From Candidatus Aminicenantota bacterium (GTDB lineage: Bacteria > Acidobacteriota > Aminicenantia > UBA2199), in NCBI GenBank assembly GCA_023137075.1, contig JAGLQA010000256.1:1-7493 (forward strand): DNA of 7,493 nucleotides, read 5' to 3'. The translations under genes were made by a program, and so were the position numbers. This document shows positions 5,846 to 7,493 of the stretch, one piece after another. The notes under the pieces are model-generated. The model searched no databases, was not told where the DNA came from, and saw nothing but the letters and a program-made list of their open reading frames with translations. Position 1 is the stretch's first letter. Each line of letters begins with the position of its first letter.

Positions 5846-5850
5846 CGGAA

Positions 5851-7493
5851 CTAACGATTAGTGCCGATCTTTACCCGGATACCTTCGGAATGACCGGCAA
5901 ACTCAGGCGCGTACATACACTGGATGGATGTTATGCCGTTGGAAAAATCCCCGGCATGACCGACCCGCAGCGGGTATTCGAACACATAGGTGCCTTTGGG
6001 CAGATAATCGAAAAAGAAATTGGTGGAGGCGTCTTTGGTGCTTTCATAATAACCGAGCCCATCCTGCCATTTGTACCGGGAAATCACATTCTCCGGCTCA
6101 AACCCGGATGCGCGCATATCCTTCATGTGCACGTACTCCATGGTGCGGTCAACCCGCAGCTCAATCCTCACCTTTATCCTGTCTCCGACCTGCAGGCGGT
6201 TCGTTTTCAGCGATTTGAGCACCGGGCCGGTGGATGACGGCCTCTCGATAAAAAGCTCTTTTTTCAGTTGCAGCGGTGTTTTGGCCGGGGTAATTTTGTC
6301 AAGGTTCTCAAAATACTGCCAGTACAGGCCGCCCCAGGCTGCAATTTTATTGTTATTGGTCACCCGGATATGCCCCATGTCGGGTGTTATTTCGCCCCTG
6401 GTCCAGGAGGTCTTAAAATACCCGGTACCGGCTTCCACATCGACACCGTCCATTTTTTCGGGATCGATTTTTATCTTCCTTTTGCTGCCGATGGTAATAT
6501 CCGGCTGCTTGCTTTCCGCAATCCAATCGCTGCCCTTGAGCAGCAAGGCATAACAGGCTTCGACCGTGGCTTTGGTGGTGCGCCAATCCTGCGTCTGTTT
6601 CTGCTTTAAGAGCCAGATTTTCAGGTCATCTACGGCTTCCCGGTCATCCGCGATCTCGGAAAAAGCCTCTATCAACAGGGCATGGGTTTCGATGGGGGCC
6701 TGGTGCCAATAGTATCCGTAGCTGCTCTTCCAGTACATACCCATCTCTTCGGAGTGCAGGGCATGCTCCTTAAGTGACTCGATAATGGCAGCGGCTGTCT
6801 TATGGTCGTCATATCGATTCAGGCTGAGTGCAATCATCCCCTGCATGTATATGTTAAAATCGAGCCAGTATTTTTGGGCCTGGCCTTTGTAGTACTCGAA
6901 GGCTTCTTTGCTGCTGTCATCCATGGGAATATCCCGAAAATAACTGCGGGCATATAAGTAGTGGACCAGGTGGTACCCGATATGCCTTGATTTCAGATTT
7001 ACCTCATATTTTAAGAGCCTGCGGTAATCTTCCTTGAGTTTCCGGTCCATATAGGGCACCGCTTCTTTGAGCATGTTCCATATTTTTTTGTTTGCCCTGG
7101 CCTGTATGACCTTCAGGCGATCTAAGTGGGCAAAACCACAGACAATGTGCCGGGTGATATAACGGCTCTCGCGCATGCCGTGGAACCAGGGCCAGGCGCC
7201 GGAGGCCATCTGGCCGTCTTTCAGTTTTTGCAGGGCCCGCTCCTGCTGGGAGGTCATCTTATTCAGGTCAAAGAGCAGGGCAACTCGTTTCTTACGCTCC
7301 GTTTCATTTCGCGCATTCAACACCCAGGGGGTTTCTTCCAATAACAGGGTCTTCAACTCCAGGTTCTTCTCCAAATTGGAAAGCAGGGCATTGGCACTCC
7401 CGGAACGTTTCCAGGTATCGAACACCCTTTTGATTTTCGGGTTGGAATCGACGATATAGGCGGCCATAGAGTTGGCATAAAAACGGCTGAAAA
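5851..7493 (-). CDS. Alpha-2-macroglobulin-family protein, C-terminal part (N-terminus outside window)
   Basis: The reading frame is open to the window edge: eight codons (FSRFYANS) precede the first in-window methionine at 7465-7467. That methionine is internal, and about 546 residues are visible. FSRFYANS is the wording that, as I recall, directly follows the thioester motif CxEQ in bacterial macroglobulins; the motif itself would fall just past the edge. The helical thioester domain follows, with GAWPWFHGMRESRYIT (about 90-105 from the in-window Met), MQGMIALSLNR and a repeat-like SSYGYYWHQAPIETHALLIEAF. From about residue 320 comes a beta-rich region with the YVHMKDMRASGFE block at 445-457. 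The end HSEGIRVKIGTNR resembles a receptor-binding-like C-terminus. Full-length relatives have well over 1500 residues, are exported, and are thought to act as periplasmic or surface protease traps. It is GC-richer than the island and convergent to hicBA. Confidence 0.88.
   Translation of the reverse strand, partial: FSRFYANSMAAYIVDSNPKIKRVFDTWKRSGSANALLSNLEKNLELKTLLLEETPWVLNARNETERKKRVALLFDLNKMTSQQERALQKLKDGQMASGAWPWFHGMRESRYITRHIVCGFAHLDRLKVIQARANKKIWNMLKEAVPYMDRKLKEDYRRLLKYEVNLKSRHIGYHLVHYLYARSYFRDIPMDDSSKEAFEYYKGQAQKYWLDFNIYMQGMIALSLNRYDDHKTAAAIIESLKEHALHSEEMGMYWKSSYGYYWHQAPIETHALLIEAFSEIADDREAVDDLKIWLLKQKQTQDWRTTKATVEACYALLLKGSDWIAESKQPDITIGSKRKIKIDPEKMDGVDVEAGTGYFKTSWTRGEITPDMGHIRVTNNNKIAAWGGLYWQYFENLDKITPAKTPLQLKKELFIERPSSTGPVLKSLKTNRLQVGDRIKVRIELRVDRTMEYVHMKDMRASGFEPENVISRYKWQDGLGYYESTKDASTNFFFDYLPKGTYVFEYPLRVGHAGDFSNGITSIQCMYAPEFAGHSEGIRVKIGTNR

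Noticed and set aside
5890..6609. Several plus-strand reading frames opposite the macroglobulin gene.
   Set aside because: They are antisense shadows of a conserved long coding region, with no recognisable domain.
7465..7467. The ATG at 7467-7465 as the true start of the macroglobulin gene.
   Set aside because: The frame is open further upstream to the edge and encodes FSRFYANS, which matches family sequence following the thioester motif; the family is far longer than 538 residues.

Overview
The window is a compact defence and toxin-antitoxin island lying between two stretches of sequence related to one bacterial alpha-2-macroglobulin family. The right flank (5851-7493, minus strand) is the C-terminal part of such a protein. 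Its thioester-domain wording (GAWPWFHGMRESRYIT) is typical, as I recall the family, of Bacteroidota and other FCB-group bacteria. The first ~65 bases, also on the minus strand, encode a short piece of a second copy of the same gene. An FCB-group host, probably environmental or anaerobic, is a reasonable guess. However, the island genes have clear Shine-Dalgarno sites and sigma-70-like promoters, which are not what Bacteroidia normally use, so I cannot fix the phylum.

Layout, left to right: an alpha-2-macroglobulin relic (1-65, -); a promoter (88-116); a MNT nucleotidyltransferase / HEPN pair (139-465 and 470-886, +); a 190-base gap with one weak 29-codon ORF; a two-gene operon (1077-4879, +) of an OLD-like ATPase with a TOPRIM nuclease domain, followed two bases later by a UvrD/Rep-like helicase. 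This is the domain composition and gene order of the Gabija anti-phage system (gajA-gajB). Then come a very AT-rich spacer, the last ~36 codons of a lost type I restriction subunit gene (hsdR relic, 4975-5085), an inverted-repeat region, a likely Rho-independent terminator (5222-5255), a strong promoter (5321-5349), a four-base-overlapping hicB-hicA pair (5368-5774), a tiny ORF that may be a gene fragment (5801-5845), and the convergent macroglobulin gene.

How the genes may work together: in known Gabija systems the GajA complex is a nucleotide-regulated DNA nuclease and GajB is a DNA-activated helicase/ATPase; every core motif I looked for is intact in both. The MNT/HEPN and HicBA pairs are separate toxin-antitoxin-type units with their own promoters. 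They may stabilise the island or act as abortive-infection layers. The hsdR tail shows that a type I restriction system once occupied the locus and was largely replaced. The island genes are clearly more AT-rich than the right-hand macroglobulin gene, which fits horizontal acquisition.

I see no rRNA, tRNA, CRISPR array, intact transposase or integrase.
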